NCBI RefSeq assembly: GCF_937900395.1
Contig: NZ_CALCDX010000215.1
Span: 1 to 64,000, forward strand
Direction: 5' to 3'
Length of the DNA: 64,000 nucleotides
Origin: an uncultured Caulobacter sp.
GTDB taxonomy: Bacteria > Pseudomonadota > Alphaproteobacteria > Caulobacterales > Caulobacteraceae
A program made the translations under genes and the position numbers. The stretch's first letter is position 1, and every line of letters begins with the position of its first letter. Positions 9,441 to 18,268 of this stretch are shown here, piece by piece. A model generated the notes under the pieces. The model was given only the letters and a program-made list of their open reading frames with translations, was not told the origin of the DNA and searched no databases.

Positions 9441-11177
9441 ATGACCTTCTTCCGGTTCGTTTCCGCCAGCCTGGCGGCCCTGGCCATCGCGGCCGCGCCG
9501 ATCGCCTCCAGCGAGGCCTGGGCGCAGAAGAAGCAGCTTCTGGAGTACCCCAGCATCCACTCGCCGGTCGTCGGCGAGAAGGGCATGGTGGTCAGCCAGA
9601 ACGCGATCGCCACCAAGGTCGGCGCCGACATCCTGCGCCAGGGCGGCAACGCCGTGGACGCGGCGGTCGCCACCGCCTTCGCCCTGGCCGTGACCTTGCC
9701 GCGGGCCGGCAATATCGGCGGCGACGGCTTCATGATGGTCCATCTGGCGAAGACCAACGAAACGATCTTCATTGACTATCGCGGCGTCGCGCCCAAGGCC
9801 GCCAAGCTCGAGACCTTCGTCGACCAGGACGGCAAGGAGATCGACGACGTCGCCTCCAAGGGCTACCGCGCGCCGACCGTGCCCGGCACCGTCGCAGGCC
9901 TCTATCTGGCCCACCAGAAGTACGGCCGCTTGCCGTGGAAAACCCTGGTCGAACCGGCCTATCGCCTGGCCGCCGAGGGCGTCGTGCTGTCGCCGGACGA
10001 GGCCTTCGTCTTCAGCTGGGGCAAGCAGCGCCTGTCCGAGAGCGAGGCGGGCAAGCAGGCCTTCTACAAGCCGGGCGGGGCCCTCTACCGGGCGGGTGAG
10101 ACGCTCAAGCAGCCGGACCTGGCCTGGTCGCTGCGCCAGATCGCCGACAAGGGCGCCGACGCCTTCTATCGCGGCGAGATCGCCCAGCGCTTCGCCGCCG
10201 ACATGAAGGCCCATGGCGGTCTGATCACCGCCGAGGATCTGGCGTCCTACAAGGCCGTGATCCGCCAGCCTCTGGTCGGGAGCTATCGCGGCTTGACGGT
10301 GATGACCTCGCCGCCGGCCAGCGCGGGCGGGGCGACCCTGCTGGAGATGCTGAACATCCTGGAGACCTTCGACCTAAAGGCCTCGGGGCTCGGCTCGGCC
10401 AAGACCCTGCACCTGCAGGCCGAGGCCATGAAGATGGCCTATGCCGACCGCGCGCGCTATTTGGGCGACACCGACTTCGTGAAGGTCCCCCTGGGCGGCT
10501 TCGCGTCCAAGGCCTACGGCGCCGAGCGCGCCAAGCGGATCAACCCGGACAAGGCCACCCCCGCCAAAGACCTCGGCGTGGGTGATCCCTGGGCGTTCGA
10601 GAGCCATAACACCACCCACTTCTCGGTGGCGGACGCCGAAGGCAATGCGGTGTCGAACACCTACACCTTGGGCGCCGACTTCGGCTCGGGCGTGATGGTG
10701 TCGGGCGCGGGCTTCGTGCTGAACAACCAGATGAACAACTACGCCCACGAGGCCGCCTGGCGCGCCCGGAAGGCTGGCAAGCCGTTGCCGCCCAACGCGC
10801 TGGAGCCCGGCAAGCGGGTGCTCTCCACGATGATGCCGACCATGATCTTCAAGGACGGCAAGCCTTGGCTGATCACCGGCACGCCCGGCGGCGCCACCAT
10901 CATCGACACGGTGCTGCAGGTCATCGTCAACATCGTCGACTTCAAGCTGAACGTGGCCGAGGCGACGCATCAGCCGCGGATTTTCCAGGACGCCAGCGAC
11001 ACCCTGCGCGTCGAGCCGAACTTCAATCCCGACACGGTGGCCCTGCTGAAGGCGATGGGTCACCCGATAACCTCGGACGAGACCATGGGCTCCGCCCAGT
11101 CGATCATGATCGACAATGGCCTCTTTCTGGGCGGCGCCGATCCGCGTCGCCCAGGGGCCGAGGCGGTTGCGCCCTAG
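9441..11177 (+). CDS. ggt: Gamma-glutamyltransferase
   Basis: A 578-residue N-terminal nucleophile hydrolase that cleaves or transfers the gamma-glutamyl group of glutathione and related compounds in the periplasm. The signal peptide covers residues 1-29 (ending SEAWA). The autoprocessing site and nucleophile are seen at Thr391 within ESHNTTHFSV; this is also the nucleophile number in the E. coli enzyme. The substrate-binding stretch SGAGFVLNNQMNNY and the loop TPGGATIIDTVLQ follow in the small subunit. It lies 77 bases behind the TonB receptor on the same strand, so it may process whatever that receptor imports. Length and motifs are normal for the family. Confidence 0.94.
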   Translation: MTFFRFVSASLAALAIAAAPIASSEAWAQKKQLLEYPSIHSPVVGEKGMVVSQNAIATKVGADILRQGGNAVDAAVATAFALAVTLPRAGNIGGDGFMMVHLAKTNETIFIDYRGVAPKAAKLETFVDQDGKEIDDVASKGYRAPTVPGTVAGLYLAHQKYGRLPWKTLVEPAYRLAAEGVVLSPDEAFVFSWGKQRLSESEAGKQAFYKPGGALYRAGETLKQPDLAWSLRQIADKGADAFYRGEIAQRFAADMKAHGGLITAEDLASYKAVIRQPLVGSYRGLTVMTSPPASAGGATLLEMLNILETFDLKASGLGSAKTLHLQAEAMKMAYADRARYLGDTDFVKVPLGGFASKAYGAERAKRINPDKATPAKDLGVGDPWAFESHNTTHFSVADAEGNAVSNTYTLGADFGSGVMVSGAGFVLNNQMNNYAHEAAWRARKAGKPLPPNALEPGKRVLSTMMPTMIFKDGKPWLITGTPGGATIIDTVLQVIVNIVDFKLNVAEATHQPRIFQDASDTLRVEPNFNPDTVALLKAMGHPITSDETMGSAQSIMIDNGLFLGGADPRRPGAEAVAP

Positions 11178-11212
11178 GGTATTCTCCCACCTCAATCCTT
11201 AGGACGCGATCA

Positions 11213-11246
11213 CGGCGCCGGAGCTGCCCCTCCGGCGCCGCTTTCG
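11213..11246 (+). terminator. Intrinsic-like terminator of ggt
   Basis: A 10-bp GC stem (cggcgccgga with tccggcgccg) closes a short loop and is followed by a weak pyrimidine run, 36 bases after the ggt stop codon. Confidence 0.65.
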
Positions 11247-11299
11247 TATCGGGATTTGCGCGGGATCAAAGCTGGCCCGGACGGGCGGGCGCAGTATGT

Positions 11300-11455
11300 C
11301 TTCAGGCTCTTCTGTTTGCGGTCCAGGCAGGAGCCTACCGCCGCTCGACGTCATCGCCAGTTCGACGTCGGACGGCGGCGCTTCGGGGCCGTGCCCCCTA
11401 GGTGCTCCGAAGCTAAATCGGCGCCGGAATCGCATCCGGCGCCGATCTTGTTTTT
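11300..11455 (+). ncRNA. Candidate structured small RNA between ggt and the next gene
   Basis: No convincing reading frame lies here, but three hairpins follow each other: H1 (11304-11309 with 11331-11336), H2 (11338-11352 with 11364-11378, containing cgacgtc/gacgtcg) and H3 (gcttcgg 11380-11386 with ccgaagc 11407-11413, C-rich loop). They end in a strong intrinsic terminator (12-bp stem 11417-11428 with 11435-11446, then cttgttttt). A separate terminator for ggt lies upstream, so this terminator should serve another transcript. The promoter is not evident. I could not match it to a known RNA family from memory; 6S RNA was considered and not supported. Confidence 0.4.
11417..11455 (+). terminator. 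Strong rho-independent terminator
   Basis: Perfect 12-bp inverted repeat (atcggcgccgga/tccggcgccgat) with a 6-base loop followed by cttgttttt. It is the clearest intrinsic terminator in this part of the window. Confidence 0.85.
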
Positions 11456-11613
11456 GGGGGCGGCAGTCGTCTCGAGATCGACGAGTTACGGGAGAGGATC
11501 GTTCGCGCGCCGACCGCGGCCATACCCAAGATCTGCTCGGGGTGGATTGCTACGCACATCAGCGGCGCCGATCCTGGACCGCGCGACCGCCCCTTCTGTG
11601 GTACGCTTACAGA

Positions 11614-12392
11614 TCAGTTTTCGTTGAGCGGCTTCAGGACGACGTAGCGGATGGAAGTGTTGGTTGCTTTGAGCACTTTGAAGCGAGCGCCTCGGAAGCC
11701 AATCTCGTCGCCGTCTGCCAAATCGTAGGTGAGGTCCTGCGAGAAGGCAGGACGAGCAAAGTCGTTACTGAACTCGCGATAAAGTAATTTGACCGTTCCC
11801 TTGCTAGAGCCCGAATAAACCAGTTCGCGCCTGAAGGAAGGTTTGTCGACCCGAGTGCATGCCGTGGGTTTGAAGGGGGGGTGCTCTGCGACAACCATCT
11901 GCTGTGGAATTCCGAAGGTCACGATCACCTCTATGTCCGCGACATTCGAAGGGGCGATGCGCATAGTGACGTCGGGAGCCCCAAACCCGCGGCGCGGTTT
12001 GCGCTCGCGGTCGTACTTGAAGACCGCGTCCGGAACGGCCACCGCGCCGCCCGTCGATCCCTTGAGATAAGGTAGTCGCCCGCCGGGATTTGAACTTGGA
12101 AAGTTGCGCCAACATACTTCCCGCTCGCCGAAAACGGCTCAAGCACCTTGATGCCGGTCGCGAGATCGTCGAGCCGCACGGCAGAGATCATGCTTTGGCC
12201 GATCTCTGCCTCGCTCTCGCTGCCGGCCAGCGGCGTGGCTACAGTGCTGGTGCTGACGACCACCCCATTCGTTGCGGGACCGCATGGCGCCAAGTCGCTG
12301 GCGGCGGCGACGGCCGGCAGGACCGCAACAGCCAAAACGATCCAACGGGCGCCACGCGCCGGGCTGGTCAGGCGAAGAAGTGGCCGATTCAT
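11614..12392 (-). pseudogene. Secreted protein of unknown function, split by a one-base frameshift
   Basis: Two adjacent frames on the minus strand form one protein of about 258 residues. The first, from an ATG at 12392 behind a GGGGG ribosome site, gives a signal-peptide-like N-terminus (ending LPAVAAAS) and runs to AGDYLIS. The second continues as KGSTGGAVAVPDAVFKYDR and runs to the stop at 11614. They join in frame if one C is restored in tctcaagg near 12064-12070, which would read ISKGS. The gene is therefore disrupted or the base is a sequencing error. I do not recognise the family. The product would be exported, Cys-poor and rich in beta-type residues. Confidence 0.6.
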
Positions 12393-12559
12393 TATACCCC
12401 CAAAGAAGCGCTGCGCTCGGCGGCGAATCCCAGCCGATGGCGAGACCAATCTGGGTGATCTTCGCTCACCGTTCTATTGCTTCGCAATGGGGCGCTCGCT
12501 CTAAAGTGGAGGGGTTGGGCGTCCGCTTTGGGTCGAAGTAAGACCGAAACTCCCGCCCA

Positions 12560-12665
12560 CCTTTGCTCGGGAGGCTAGGGTGGGGGTGCTGCCGCGGTGT
12601 AAGCTGGGCGCGGACCAACCTTAGCAATCACCCCCATCCCCGACCCTTCCCCCATCAACGGAGAA
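12560..12665. repeat. Imperfect palindromic intergenic repeat
   Basis: The stretch ctagggtgggggtg near 12575 is mirrored by cacccccatccccgaccc near 12626, with GC-rich flanks, giving a long imperfect hairpin in the gap between a frameshifted gene and a peptidase gene. It looks like a dispersed repeat of the same general kind as the one at 688-806. Confidence 0.4.
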
Positions 12666-12682
12666 GAGGGGCTTCGCCGAGC

Positions 12683-15439
12683 CTACTTACCGCTGGCCGC
12701 TGGCCCGTACAGCAGGCCGTTGAACAGGAACTTGAACGTGCCCCACGACTGGGCGCGTTGGGTGATCTCGGGGCCGAAGACGAAGATCTTGCCCTTGCCG
12801 AGGTCGATGTCGAGCATCGCCGTCGAGTCCTTCAGCTTCTCCTGGCCGACGGCCCAGCCGCTGCGCAGCGGCTTGTCGGTGTCGAACCACGAGACGCGCG
12901 AGACGCCCTTGACGTCGGGCTTCACCGTGAAGGTGGGGCTGCGGTCGAAGAAGACGTCAACCTGTTCGCCGGCGCCGTAGGCCAGAGGCTGTTTCGGGTC
13001 GACCTTGGCGCGCAGAACCGAGCCGGGGATGTAGAGTTCACGGTTCGAATACGACTTCAGCTGGCCGTTCTCGCGCTTGGCGGTGGCGACCTCGACCGGC
13101 GCGCCCAGGGCAGTCGCCAGGCGCGTCGAGGCGCCGATGGCCACCACCGAACCGCCGCCCTTCACGAACTCGGCGACCTTGGGAAGGGTCTTGTCGTCGG
13201 TGAATCGGCCCAGCCAGGCGTGGTATTCCGCCGGAATGTCCTCGGGCTTGGGCTGGGTCGAGGGGCGACCGGCCTTGAATGGGCTGTCCTGAGGGGCGGG
13301 CACGACGCCGTCGGGGAAGACCAGGACGTCGAAGTCCTTCTTGATGTTCCCGGCGTCCAGGCGCTGCGGATAGACCACCTGGAAGGGGGCCTCGAACTTC
13401 TCGAACATCCAGCGGTTCCAGCCCGACGGCATCGAGCCGCCATAGACGTCCACCAGGCCGATGCGGATCGGCTTCAGGGCGATCGTCGCGCCGGACGGCT
13501 TGCCGCCGACGGCGTAGGCGTCGATTCCCAGGTCCTTGACGCCCTTCTCGATAACCGCCTTGGCGGCCGGCGAGGCGGGGACGAAGATCGCGCCGGGACC
13601 GAAGGCGGTTTCACCGGCCTTGGCGCCGTCCTTGAGCCAATAGACCTTGGCGCCGGCCTTCAGCAGGCGGTTGGTCAGGGTGAAGCTGGCATTGGTCTCG
13701 TGGCTGACCAGCCAGCCCGCGCTTCCCGCGCCTTTCACCGAACCCGGCGCGACCTTGATCAGGTCAGGCACGCGCGTCGTGGGGGCCTCGAAGCCGTCCA
13801 GGATGCGGTCGAACTTGATCCCCATCTGGTAGGCCAGGGTGTAGCCGGTGACGTCGTACGGCGCCTTGGGCGGACCGCCCGGATATTCCAGGTCGTGCGG
13901 GTGGTCCTGCGGCTCGAACATGTCGAGCACGTGCGGGCGATAGGCCTGGGCTGTGCGCACGACGTACGAGCCGGCCGGATAGGTCTTGCCGGCGATCGTG
14001 AAGGCCTTGTCGGCCTTGTCGACGTCGACGCCGGTCTTGATCAGCGCGTTGAGGAAGGCGACCACGGTGGGCATGTCGGCCTGGTCGGCGGGGAGGACGT
14101 AGGCGCGCGGATCGCGGGACTCGGGCGTCTGCAGCACGGCCTTGTAGAGGCTGGGATCGATCGCCGCGCCGTACGGGCCGGGCTTGCCCTTGCCGGCGGC
14201 GGCCAGGGCCTCGACGCGGGTCGGGGTGGTGGTCCAGCTGTCGGTCGAGCCGCGCTTGATGCTGTTGTCGCCCATCTTCCAGATGTTGAAGAGCAGGCGC
14301 TCGCGATTGCGGGCGGCGTAGTCGATGACCGCCAGGTTCATGGTCATCTGGTAGTCCAGCGAGTCCTGCAGACGCCAGACGCGCGGGGCGATCGGCGCGG
14401 GGCGGTCGTTGCCGGGCAGCTGCAGCTCGGGCACCAGATTGACCGTGGTCGGGGTCGGGCCGCCGATGATCTCGGTCAGAAGGCCGATCGAATTGTGGAA
14501 GTAGGCGACCGACCGCTCCATGCCGTTGTGCCAGGTGGAGTAGGGAGCGGCGCTGCGCGCGCCCGAGCCCGGCTTGTCCTCGGCCACCAGGCGGCTGTGC
14601 ATGGCCATGCCGACTTCCTGCAGCTCGGTCATGACCAGCGGGTCGTAGTTGAAGTTGAACGGGTCGCGGAACGGCGGGACGAACACCACCATGCCGTTCG
14701 GGCCGGTCTGGTGCTGGTTGTAGACGATCTGCGGGTACCACTCGCGGAACAGCTGCTTGTTCACGTTGGTGGTCTCGGCCATGGCCGACATGAAGCTGTC
14801 GCGGTTGTTATCGTGGCCGACGTACTTCTGATACAGGCGCGGCAACGAGTTGAACTCGCGCTTCTTCGGATCCTGGTTGCGCATGTACCAGTCGCTGACC
14901 AGCTCCATGCCGTCCGGGTTGTCGTGGGCGAACAGGATCACGCAGTCGTCCAGCAGGCGCAGCGTCTCGGGATCCTTGGCGGTCAGCATCCGATAGAGGA
15001 CCTGGATCTGGCCTTGCGAGGTGATGGTCTCGGTGGCGTGCAGGCCCGCGTCGATCCAGACGACCGCCTTGCCCTCGGCCGCCAGCTTGGCGGCCTCTTC
15101 CCTGGAGACGCCCTCTGCCTTGGCCAGCTTGCGCGAGATCTCCTTCAGGCGATCCAGCTTGGCGAGGTTGGCCGGCGAGGAGACGACCGCCATCCACTGA
15201 GTGCGGCCTTCCTCGGTCTTGCCGATGTCGACCAGCTTCATCCGGTCGGACTGGGCCGCCAGGGACTTCAGATACGCCTCATAGGCGGTGTAGTCGGCCA
15301 GGAAGTAGTCGCTGCCGATCGGCTGGGCGAACGCCTTCTCCGGTGGGGTGATGTCCGCGGCGGTCGCGCCGCCCAGAGCCCCGAAGGCCAGAATCACGCC
15401 GAGGGCCGCACCGGCCATCGCTCCGCCACGCGTCATCAT
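12683..15439 (-). CDS. Secreted M14-family zinc metallopeptidase
   Basis: A 918-residue exported peptidase. The ATG at 15439 follows a GAGGGGTGAT ribosome site and opens a signal peptide (ending GGATAADI). The M14 catalytic domain covers about residues 45-390: the zinc motif HxxE appears in DAGLHATETITSQGQ, and a later His is in YNQHQTGPNG. The long C-terminal part (about 500-918) contains a glutamine-amidotransferase-like/beta fold segment (LVDVYGGSMPSGWNRWMFEK, then GGGSVVAIGAST) common in large bacterial M14 proteins of this kind. It should remove C-terminal residues from peptides in the periplasm or outside the cell. It stands alone on its strand. Confidence 0.88.
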   Translation of the reverse strand: MMTRGGAMAGAALGVILAFGALGGATAADITPPEKAFAQPIGSDYFLADYTAYEAYLKSLAAQSDRMKLVDIGKTEEGRTQWMAVVSSPANLAKLDRLKEISRKLAKAEGVSREEAAKLAAEGKAVVWIDAGLHATETITSQGQIQVLYRMLTAKDPETLRLLDDCVILFAHDNPDGMELVSDWYMRNQDPKKREFNSLPRLYQKYVGHDNNRDSFMSAMAETTNVNKQLFREWYPQIVYNQHQTGPNGMVVFVPPFRDPFNFNYDPLVMTELQEVGMAMHSRLVAEDKPGSGARSAAPYSTWHNGMERSVAYFHNSIGLLTEIIGGPTPTTVNLVPELQLPGNDRPAPIAPRVWRLQDSLDYQMTMNLAVIDYAARNRERLLFNIWKMGDNSIKRGSTDSWTTTPTRVEALAAAGKGKPGPYGAAIDPSLYKAVLQTPESRDPRAYVLPADQADMPTVVAFLNALIKTGVDVDKADKAFTIAGKTYPAGSYVVRTAQAYRPHVLDMFEPQDHPHDLEYPGGPPKAPYDVTGYTLAYQMGIKFDRILDGFEAPTTRVPDLIKVAPGSVKGAGSAGWLVSHETNASFTLTNRLLKAGAKVYWLKDGAKAGETAFGPGAIFVPASPAAKAVIEKGVKDLGIDAYAVGGKPSGATIALKPIRIGLVDVYGGSMPSGWNRWMFEKFEAPFQVVYPQRLDAGNIKKDFDVLVFPDGVVPAPQDSPFKAGRPSTQPKPEDIPAEYHAWLGRFTDDKTLPKVAEFVKGGGSVVAIGASTRLATALGAPVEVATAKRENGQLKSYSNRELYIPGSVLRAKVDPKQPLAYGAGEQVDVFFDRSPTFTVKPDVKGVSRVSWFDTDKPLRSGWAVGQEKLKDSTAMLDIDLGKGKIFVFGPEITQRAQSWGTFKFLFNGLLYGPAASGK

Positions 15440-15573
15440 ATCACCCCTCACCCGCGCGCCTCGACAGCAGAGGCCGCTCCATCCCTTTGAAAGACGAAGC
15501 TGGATCGGATTTCCGCACCCGGAGCAACCGGCGGAGCAGCCCATTTTTTCGTCGGGAGTATCGGCGCATGGAA

Positions 15574-15602
15574 AAGGGGCCGCCCTCGCGGACGGCCCCT
15601 TC
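15574..15602 (-). terminator. Intrinsic terminator of the FCD regulator gene
   Basis: An 8-bp stem (aggggccg with cggcccct) ends in a T run when read on the minus strand, just downstream of the regulator stop codon. Confidence 0.75.
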
Positions 15603-15649
15603 CTCTCATCGGGCCTTACTGGCGGCCCGTACGCGAGATTCGGTGGAGG

Positions 15650-16411
15650 TCAGATCGCCGAGCGGCGGGCCAGTTCGACCCGGCGGGCGGCCACTTCGCT
15701 GCGGGCGCGCTCCAGGGCGTCGATCTCGGTGGCGGTCAGCAGGTTGTCGATGACCCGGCCCAGGTGCTCGCGCATGGCGTTGCGGGCGGCGGCCGGATCG
15801 CGCGCCTTGAGGGCCAGGAGGATTTCCTGGTGGTCGTCGATGCGGGGACGGACGCCGACCTGGCGCGCGCGCTCCAGCATGGCCCGGCACAGCGGCGACT
15901 TGTAGCGCTGGTCCCACAGCGTCTCGACGACGCTGACCAGCGCGCTGTTGCGGCTGGCCCGGGCGATCGCGACGTGGAAGCGGCGGTCGGCGCCTTCGCC
16001 GCGCACGTCCTTGTCGTTCTCGACCACCATGTCGTCCATGATCGTCGCCAGCTCGGTCAGTTCCTCGTCGGTGATCGTGGCGGCCGCCAGCGCGGCGACC
16101 TCGCCCTCGATCAGGCGGCGGGCCTCGGTCAGCTCGAAGGCGCCGATGTCCAATTCGGGCGCGGAGTCCTGGGCGCGCGGCGCGTCGGTGACATAGACGC
16201 CCGAGCCATGCCGGGCCTCGACCAGGCCCTGGATCTCAAGGGCGATCATCGCTTCGCGCACCGTGGGGCGGCTGACCTTGTAATCCTCCGCCAGGTCCCG
16301 CTCGGATGGCAGGCGTTGACCGGGCTTGTGAACGCCCTCGCGGATCGCTTCGGCGATCGCGCCAGCCACCTGCTGGTAGAGCTTGCGGGCTTCCGTCGTC
16401 GAAGTGGTCAT
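15650..16411 (-). CDS. GntR/FadR (FCD) family regulator, likely of hexuronate genes
   Basis: A 253-residue repressor-type protein. The N-terminal winged helix covers about residues 10-75 (GQRLPSERDLAEDYKVSRPTVREAMIAL is the recognition region). The C-terminal FCD ligand-binding domain covers about 95-235, with metal-binding His residues (FHVAIARAS, DDHQEIL, MREHL). It is divergent from the mannonate dehydratase gene and the gap contains an UxuR-like palindrome at 16539-16558. This supports a role like UxuR/ExuR, releasing DNA when a hexuronate or its breakdown product is present. Homologous half-sites also precede the beta-glucuronidase gene. Confidence 0.88.
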   Translation of the reverse strand: MTTSTTEARKLYQQVAGAIAEAIREGVHKPGQRLPSERDLAEDYKVSRPTVREAMIALEIQGLVEARHGSGVYVTDAPRAQDSAPELDIGAFELTEARRLIEGEVAALAAATITDEELTELATIMDDMVVENDKDVRGEGADRRFHVAIARASRNSALVSVVETLWDQRYKSPLCRAMLERARQVGVRPRIDDHQEILLALKARDPAAARNAMREHLGRVIDNLLTATEIDALERARSEVAARRVELARRSAI

Positions 16412-16538
16412 GTCTCTTCAAATCCCGTCCATCACGCGCCGGCCATACGCGCCAGGGTGGTGCAGACTATTGCAAGGGAACGGGGCGCGCTACCCGACCT
16501 TCGTCGACGGGCTCTAGCATCTCGTCTGATAAGTCGCT

Positions 16539-16558
16539 AAAACTGGTCAGGCCAATTT
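16539..16558. promoter_or_regulatory. UxuR/FadR-like operator before manD
   Basis: The sequence aaaactggtcaggccaattt is an imperfect palindrome centred on 16549. It matches the general FCD operator form TGGTC-N-GACCA and resembles the hexuronate regulator consensus (AAATTGG...CCAATTT) known from enterobacteria. It lies 27 bases before the manD start codon and between the divergent regulator and enzyme genes. Confidence 0.65.
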
Positions 16559-16584
16559 CTCTTCCACGCTCAACGACTAGGTCC

Positions 16585-17796
16585 ATGCTGAAGATCATCG
16601 ACGCCAAGGTCATCGTCACCTGCCCCGGCCGCAACTTCGTCACCCTGAAGATCACCACCGAGGACGGGATCACGGGCGTCGGCGACGCCACGCTGAACGG
16701 CCGCGAGCTGTCGGTCGTCAGCTTCCTGCAAGATCACATGATCCCGTCGCTGATCGGCCGTGACGCTCACCAGATCGAGGACATCTGGCAGTTCTTCTAT
16801 CGCGGCTCGTACTGGCGCGGCGGCCCAGTGGCCATGACCGCCCTCGCCGCCGTCGACATGGCGCTGTGGGACATCAAGGGCAAGGTCGCGGGCCTGCCCG
16901 TGTATCAACTCCTGGGCGGCGCATGCCGCACGGGGGTCACCGTCTATGGTCACGCCAACGGCGAGACGATCGAGGACACCATCGCCGAGGCCGTCAAGTA
17001 TAAGGCTATGGGCTACAAGGCCATCCGCCTGCAGACCGGCGTCCCGGGCCTGGCCAGCACCTACGGCGTCTCGAAGGACAAGATGTTCTACGAGCCGGCC
17101 GACAACGACCTGCCGTCCGAGAACGTCTGGTCGACCTCGGCCTATCTGAAGCACGTGCCCAAGCTGTTCGAGAAGGCCCGTGAAGTCCTGGGCTGGGACG
17201 TCCACCTGCTGCACGACGTCCACCATCGCCTGACCCCGATCGAGGCCGCGCGCCTGGGCAAGGACCTCGAGCCCTACCGCCTGTTCTGGATGGAAGACTC
17301 GGTCCCGGCCGAGAACCAGGCGGGCTTCCGCCTGATCCGCCAGCACACCACCACGCCGCTGGCCGTCGGCGAGATCTTCGCCCACGTCTGGGACGCCAAG
17401 CAGCTCATTGAAGAGCAGCTGATCGACTATCTGCGCGCCACCGTGCTGCACGCCGGCGGCATCACCAACCTCAAGAAGATCGCCGCCTTCGCCGACCTGC
17501 ACCACGTCAAGACCGGCTGCCATGGGGCCACCGATCTGTCGCCGGTCACCATGGCCGCGGCCTTGCACTTCGACATGTCGATCCCGAACTTCGGCCTGCA
17601 GGAATACATGCGCCACACGCCGGAGACGGACGCGGTGTTCCCGCACGCCTACACCTTCAACGACGGCATGCTGCATCCGGGCGACAAGCCGGGCCTGGGC
17701 GTCGACATCGACGAAGAGCTGGCGTCCAAGTACGAGTACAAGCGCGCCTACCTGCCGGTGAACCGCCTGCAGGACGGCACGATGTTCAACTGGTAG
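16585..17796 (+). CDS. manD: D-mannonate dehydratase, ManD (enolase superfamily)
   Basis: A 403-residue enolase-superfamily enzyme that removes water from D-mannonate to give 2-keto-3-deoxy-D-gluconate, the step after uronate reduction in glucuronate breakdown. The N-terminal capping domain starts MLKIIDAKVIVTCPGRNFV. Diagnostic ManD features are YGHANGET, LLHDVHHRLTPIEA (metal-binding Asp and the catalytic His region), MEDSVPAENQ, and VGEIFAHVWDAK. The RspA 'starvation sensing' name is used for the same family. The upstream divergent FCD regulator and the operator fit a hexuronate-induced gene. I chose the ATG at 16585; the frame upstream is open but shows no homology. Confidence 0.93.
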   Translation: MLKIIDAKVIVTCPGRNFVTLKITTEDGITGVGDATLNGRELSVVSFLQDHMIPSLIGRDAHQIEDIWQFFYRGSYWRGGPVAMTALAAVDMALWDIKGKVAGLPVYQLLGGACRTGVTVYGHANGETIEDTIAEAVKYKAMGYKAIRLQTGVPGLASTYGVSKDKMFYEPADNDLPSENVWSTSAYLKHVPKLFEKAREVLGWDVHLLHDVHHRLTPIEAARLGKDLEPYRLFWMEDSVPAENQAGFRLIRQHTTTPLAVGEIFAHVWDAKQLIEEQLIDYLRATVLHAGGITNLKKIAAFADLHHVKTGCHGATDLSPVTMAAALHFDMSIPNFGLQEYMRHTPETDAVFPHAYTFNDGMLHPGDKPGLGVDIDEELASKYEYKRAYLPVNRLQDGTMFNW

Positions 17797-17821
17797 GCGG
17801 CGAGGCGCTCACCTAAGAATT

Positions 17822-17854
17822 CGGCCGCCGAAGGGTTCCTCCGGCGGCCGTTTT
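17822..17854 (+). terminator. Intrinsic terminator of manD
   Basis: A 9-bp stem (cggccgccg with cggcggccg) followed by tttt, between two convergent genes. Confidence 0.8.
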
Positions 17855-17878
17855 CGTTTCGGGTCCGTGCGTTGAGAT

Positions 17879-18268
17879 CTAGGCCGGGCCGACGCGGAAC
17901 GCGCACAGCTTGTTGCCGTCCAGATCGCGGAAGTAGGCCGCGTAGAAGGCTTGCGGGCCTTCCTCGCCGCGCACGCCGGGCTCACCCTCGCACTTGCCGC
18001 CCAAGGCCACGGCCTTGTCGTGCAGGGCGTCGACCTTGGCGCGCTCGTCCATGACCAGGGCGATCATCGTACCGTTGCCGAAGGTCGCGGCTTGGCCGTC
18101 ATACGGCTTGCCGACGCCGAACATCGGCTTGCTCCAGTCCGCGCCCCAGGCGCAGCCGCCAGTGGGGAATTCCATCAGGCGCTTGACGCCGACGGTCTCG
18201 AACAGCGCGTCGTAAAAAGCCTTCGCCTTCTCCAGGTCGTTGCTGCCGACCAGGGTGTATCCGATCAA
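17879..18268 (-). CDS. VOC-family (glyoxalase/dioxygenase-like) protein
   Basis: A 129-residue single vicinal-oxygen-chelate domain. It begins MIGYTLVGSNDLEKAKAFYDALFE and ends with AAYFRDLDGNKLCAFRVG, the usual beta-alpha-beta-beta-beta ends of the family. Expected metal ligands include an N-terminal position near Tyr4 and Glu/Asp residues in the second half, but these small proteins have very varied functions. It converges on manD and has no obvious partner gene. A precise reaction cannot be assigned. Confidence 0.85.
   Translation of the reverse strand: MIGYTLVGSNDLEKAKAFYDALFETVGVKRLMEFPTGGCAWGADWSKPMFGVGKPYDGQAATFGNGTMIALVMDERAKVDALHDKAVALGGKCEGEPGVRGEEGPQAFYAAYFRDLDGNKLCAFRVGPA

Noticed and set aside
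11300..11455. 6S RNA as identity of the structured RNA
   Set aside because: 6S RNA is one long hairpin with a central bubble and paired ends; this region folds as three separate hairpins plus a terminator.
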